In this document: piece after piece, positions 19,271 through 22,019 of the stretch | Numbering within the stretch: position 1 is the stretch's first letter | How the letters are laid out: each line of letters begins with the position of its first letter | From: WO2-35-19 sp964365465 | Lineage (GTDB): Bacteria; Patescibacteriota; Minisyncoccia; Phycocordibacterales; WO2-35-19 | Direction of reading: 5' to 3' | Assembly: GCA_964365465.1 (NCBI GenBank) | Contig: CAYIPT010000011.1 | Coordinates: 1 to 22,019, forward strand | Length of the DNA stretch: 22,019 nucleotides | The notes under the pieces: generated by a model | What the model was told of the DNA's origin: nothing | Seen by the model: the letters and a program-made list of their open reading frames with translations, nothing else | Database searches by the model: none | Program-made: the position numbers and the translations under genes

Positions 19271-20752
19271 ATGAAGGTTATTTTAATCAATCCGCCTTGG
19301 TTAGGCAAAACAAAAAGTTTTTTTCTTACCCAGCCGCTTGGACTAGCGTCAATTGCCGCCAGCATCAGAAAGGAAGGCCACGAAGTTGCTATCATTGATT
19401 CACCGGCTTTAGGTTTTGAAAAATCAAAGACCATAGATATTTTGGGAGAAAATTTATTTAGGCATGGGATTGATTATTATGAAATTGCCGGTTTGATTCC
19501 GCAAGACACAGACTTAATTGGAATAACCGCTCCTTTTACGCATCATTCCCATATTGTCCGCCCTTTAATTAAGGCTATTCGCGAGCAGCATGGAGATATA
19601 AAAATCGTATTAGGAGGAGTTTATCCTTCAACCTTACCAATTCATGCTTCAAAAATAGGGGCTGATTATATCGCCATTGGCGAAGGAGAGCCGATAATGG
19701 TTTCTTTGGCGGGCGGAGATTCTGTTGAAAGCATAACCGGCCTGTATAGGTCATCGTTTTTAAGAGAATTAAAATCTGAAAAAGATTTTAACCGTGAAGT
19801 TGGCTTGGTAGAGAATCTTGATGATTTGCCTTTTCCGGCGCGGGATTTATTGCCGTTTGACACATACATTAAATCAAAAGCTTCAGGCAGGGGAAAAGAG
19901 AATTTCGGCGTTTCAATTCATACCTCGCGGGGATGCCCGTATGCCTGCACTTTTTGTTCAGTGCATTCTGTGTTCAAGCGCGGTTATCGTGGCAGATCAG
20001 CTGAAAAAATTTGGCAGGAAATAAAGGAAATAGTTACAAAATATAATATTTATAATTTTGAATTTGAAGATGATAATTTAACTTTAATAAGAGATAGGGC
20101 GATAAATTTGTTTGGTAAAATGACTGACTGGAACAAGAATCATGAACAAAAATTGACTTTTATTACGCCCAATGGGATTAGAATTGATACCCTAGATAAA
20201 GAACTGCTTTCATTAATGAAGGAGGCTGGTTGCAAGAGAATATCATTAGCCATGGAACATGGGGACGGAGAAATGCTTGAGTTAATGAATAAAAAATTAA
20301 ACTTGGAAAAAGTGGAGGAGGTTGTCCGCGATTGCAAAGTGATTGGCATAAATGTTCTTATTTATTTTATAATTGGTTTTCCGGGAGAAACCCTGGCTCG
20401 TTGGAAAAACGGAATTAAATTCGCCAAAAAATTGAAGAAAATAAATAAAAATATTACATTTGACATATCTTTCGCCAAGGCCTTGCCAAAAACTCCTTTG
20501 TTGGAAATTTGTCGGGACAAGAGATATTTAACCGGAGCAAATCCTGATGAAATTGTATTAATTGGAAATTTTTCCAATATTGTAACGCCTGATTTTTCTT
20601 CCGATGATTTGCAAAAAAGATTTATAAAAACAAATAAAATATTAAATAATAAATCATTTATAAAAAAAGTTTTAATAAAAATCAAAAATTGTGTTATAGA
20701 AAGTTATAAACATCTTATTTTAGTTAAAAATGCTAAAATGGCACCAACATGA
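19271..20752 (+). CDS. B12-binding-domain radical SAM protein (BchE/cyclase-like)
   Basis: A 493-residue protein. Residues about 1-145 are a cobalamin-binding-like Rossmann domain (MKVILINPPW, PLGLASIAASIRKEGHEV, KIVLGGVYPS, YIAIGEGE). The radical SAM core has GCPYACTFC, with cluster Cys222, Cys226 and Cys229, followed by GFPGET at about 367-372. This is the layout of the anaerobic Mg-protoporphyrin cyclase-like family (rSAM/B12), which includes methylases and uncharacterised enzymes. The substrate cannot be named. No DxHxxG motif is seen, so B12 may bind base-off. It is inserted between grpE and dnaK and is AT-richer than the ribosomal genes, consistent with acquisition by transfer (inference). 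A tiny ORF (19236-19271) ends on its ATG. Confidence 0.85.
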   Translation: MKVILINPPWLGKTKSFFLTQPLGLASIAASIRKEGHEVAIIDSPALGFEKSKTIDILGENLFRHGIDYYEIAGLIPQDTDLIGITAPFTHHSHIVRPLIKAIREQHGDIKIVLGGVYPSTLPIHASKIGADYIAIGEGEPIMVSLAGGDSVESITGLYRSSFLRELKSEKDFNREVGLVENLDDLPFPARDLLPFDTYIKSKASGRGKENFGVSIHTSRGCPYACTFCSVHSVFKRGYRGRSAEKIWQEIKEIVTKYNIYNFEFEDDNLTLIRDRAINLFGKMTDWNKNHEQKLTFITPNGIRIDTLDKELLSLMKEAGCKRISLAMEHGDGEMLELMNKKLNLEKVEEVVRDCKVIGINVLIYFIIGFPGETLARWKNGIKFAKKLKKINKNITFDISFAKALPKTPLLEICRDKRYLTGANPDEIVLIGNFSNIVTPDFSSDDLQKRFIKTNKILNNKSFIKKVLIKIKNCVIESYKHLILVKNAKMAPT

Positions 20753-20991
20753 AAAATAACGATGATAAAAAAATAAAAGACTACATGAAAAAACTTTCTG
20801 ATGATTTCGGGGGACAGATTGTAGTATATACTGAACATGTAGATGATGTATTCAAAGCTACAAAAGAAAGATTGGATAGTATTGACGAGAAATTAGAAAA
20901 ACGTAATAAAACATTATAAACCCATAGTGAGCAATTGGCGAATGCTTTGGTTGATTTGGGGGGGCGAGTTCGGGTGTTGGAAAAAATATAA
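20749..20991 (+). pseudogene. Small coiled-coil-type protein gene with an in-frame TAA
   Basis: The ATG at 20749 overlaps the TGA of the radical SAM gene (ATGA). It encodes 56 residues (MKNNDDKKIKDYMKK, then KLSDDFGGQIVVYTEHVDD, ending KLEKRNKTL) and stops at TAA (20917-20919). The same frame continues open for 23 more codons (THSEQLANALVDL, then GGRVRVLEKI) to a second TAA at 20989-20991. The continuation has the same charged, heptad-like character, and small coiled-coil proteins of this kind with HSEQLA-type segments are recalled from Patescibacteria. It is best read as an 80-codon gene broken by one nonsense codon. A genuine 56-residue protein, or stop readthrough, cannot be excluded. Confidence 0.6.
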
Positions 20992-21041
20992 AATAAAAGC
21001 TATCTGGACTTTTGTCAAGTGCATAAAAATGTAGTTAGTTG

Positions 21042-21047
21042 TATAAT
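21042..21047 (+). promoter_or_regulatory. Possible -10 of dnaK
   Basis: TATAAT, 31 bases before the dnaK ATG, would give a leader of about 25 bases. No -35 at a normal distance (TTGTCA is 24 bases upstream). No CIRCE element (TTAGCACTC-N9-GAGTGCTAA) is visible, so HrcA control is not indicated. Confidence 0.35.
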
Positions 21048-21078
21048 TTGAACGCATTATTCTTAATTCGTATATTAT

Positions 21079-22019
21079 ATGTCAAAAATAATTGGTATTG
21101 ACTTGGGGACCACAAACAGCGCCGTGGCGGTAATGGAAGCGGGACAGCCAAAAATAATTGAAAACAGCGAAGGGGCGAGAACCACACCTTCCATTGTTGC
21201 CGTTTCTAAAACAGGGGAGAGATTGGTTGGACTGCTTGCCAGGAGACAGGCGGTTACAAATCCTCAAAATACTGTTTTTGGCATCAAAAGATTTATAGGC
21301 CACAATTACAATGAAGAGGCGGTGCAAAAAGATAAAGATACCGTGCCTTTTGAAATTTCTGCGTCAAGCACCGGCGGAGTGCAGGTAAAGATGAATAAAA
21401 ATATTTACAGGCCGGAAGAAATTTCAGCCATGATACTTGGGAAACTCAAAGCAGATGCCGAGGCCAAATTGGGAGAAAAAATAACCGAGGCCGTTATTAC
21501 CGTCCCAGCTTATTTCAACGACGCCCAAAGGAAAGCCACGAAAGATGCCGGTCAAATAGCCGGTTTGGATGTTTTAAGAATTATAAACGAACCGACAGCA
21601 GCCGCTTTGGCTTACGGCTTCAATAAAAAGAAAGACGAGCAGATTGCCGTCTTTGATTTCGGAGGCGGTACTTTTGATATCTCTATTTTGGAGGTGGGGG
21701 ATGATGTGGTTGAGGTGAAGGCAACAGACGGCGATTCGCATTTGGGAGGTAAAGATATTGACCAAAAAATAATTCACTGGTTGGCTGGCGAATTTAAAAA
21801 AGAATCCGGTATAGATATAACCAAAGATCCTTTGGCTTTGCAACGACTAGATGAAGCGGCCGAAAAAGCCAAAATTGAACTTTCAACTGCTACCGATACC
21901 GAAGTAAATATTCCTTTTATAACATCCGATTCTTCGGGACCAAGACATTTGCTTATAAAAATGAACCGCGCCAAATTGGAAGAGCTTTCCGATGAGTTTA
22001 TACAAAGAGCTATGGAAAT
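21079..22019 (+). CDS. dnaK: Chaperone protein DnaK (Hsp70), 5' part
   Basis: The first 313 residues of DnaK; the gene runs off the end of the window. The ATPase domain shows the phosphate-1 motif IGIDLGTTNSAVAV, TPSIVAVSKTGERLVG, TVPAYFNDAQRKATKDAG, the linker INEPTAAALAYG and phosphate-2 VFDFGGGTFDISIL, all intact. With GrpE (18700) it forms the Hsp70 folding cycle; dnaJ is not in the window. The start follows an AT-rich leader without an SD. Confidence 0.97.
   Translation, partial: MSKIIGIDLGTTNSAVAVMEAGQPKIIENSEGARTTPSIVAVSKTGERLVGLLARRQAVTNPQNTVFGIKRFIGHNYNEEAVQKDKDTVPFEISASSTGGVQVKMNKNIYRPEEISAMILGKLKADAEAKLGEKITEAVITVPAYFNDAQRKATKDAGQIAGLDVLRIINEPTAAALAYGFNKKKDEQIAVFDFGGGTFDISILEVGDDVVEVKATDGDSHLGGKDIDQKIIHWLAGEFKKESGIDITKDPLALQRLDEAAEKAKIELSTATDTEVNIPFITSDSSGPRHLLIKMNRAKLEELSDEFIQRAME

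Noticed and set aside
19236..19271. 11-residue leader peptide before the radical SAM gene
   Set aside because: It is an ATG-to-TAA stretch that ends on the next ATG, but it has no SD, no attenuator-like hairpin and no biased residues.
20917..20919. Alternative genetic code (recoded stop)
   Set aside because: The codon is TAA, whereas known Patescibacteria recoding concerns TGA as Gly; TAA, TAG and TGA all end other genes here.

Overview
The window looks like a Candidate Phyla Radiation (Patescibacteria) chromosome, most likely Parcubacteria-like. The grounds are a compact AT-rich layout, a streamlined alpha/L13-S9 ribosomal cluster, a short AlaS that ends after its second zinc-ligand domain, single-pass membrane proteins of unknown function, and plus-strand genes that mostly lack Shine-Dalgarno (SD) sequences. 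Several of those genes have a -10 element only 6-7 bases before the start codon, so their mRNAs are predicted to be leaderless. This assignment is inferred from gene content, not from a marker-gene tree.

Layout. 60-3502: a sigma region-4/HARE-HTH protein, a membrane-anchored protein of unknown function, and the lytic transglycosylase MltG. 3552-3968 (minus): an orphan gene with its own terminator. 3997-5136: the tRNA thiouridylase MnmA, whose gene carries several in-frame palindromic insertions. 5176-7784: a DNA-processing cluster of an ATP-cone/Mrr-like nuclease, a small membrane protein, a PD-(D/E)XK nuclease with Fe-S-type cysteines, and a family-4 uracil-DNA glycosylase that has lost all four Fe-S cysteines. 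7824-9089 (minus): an M16 zinc peptidase, divergent from alaS (9149-10921). 10922-13278: an accessory stretch with a small minus-strand gene, a RAYT/Y1 transposase surrounded by (and containing) its presumed REP palindromes, and a broken minus-strand membrane-protein gene. 13279-14607: a membrane protein with a baseplate-J-like domain. 14661-18694: infA-rpmJ-rpsM-rpsK-rpsD-rpoA-rplQ-rplM-rpsI. 18700 to the end: grpE, a B12-type radical SAM enzyme, a small gene with an in-frame stop, and the 5' part of dnaK.

Most striking result: positions 12828-13079 are a 252-bp non-coding element with 26-bp terminal inverted repeats (24/26 matching) flanked by 8-bp direct repeats (AAAATAAA). Removing the element and one repeat copy on paper joins a 5' fragment with a strong SD (start at 13126, minus strand) in frame to the 3' ORF ending at 12288. 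This restores one 192-residue two-helix membrane protein. It is a MITE-type insertion that broke a gene, and the reading frame confirms the insertion point.

Other threads. REP-like palindromes of several families sit inside mnmA and alaS without breaking the frame, and two supply the stop codons of neighbouring genes. Two minus-strand orphan genes have textbook SD sequences (AAGGAG, 7-base spacing) and share a 39-bp upstream repeat (34/39), unlike the plus-strand genes. No tRNA, rRNA or CRISPR array was seen.
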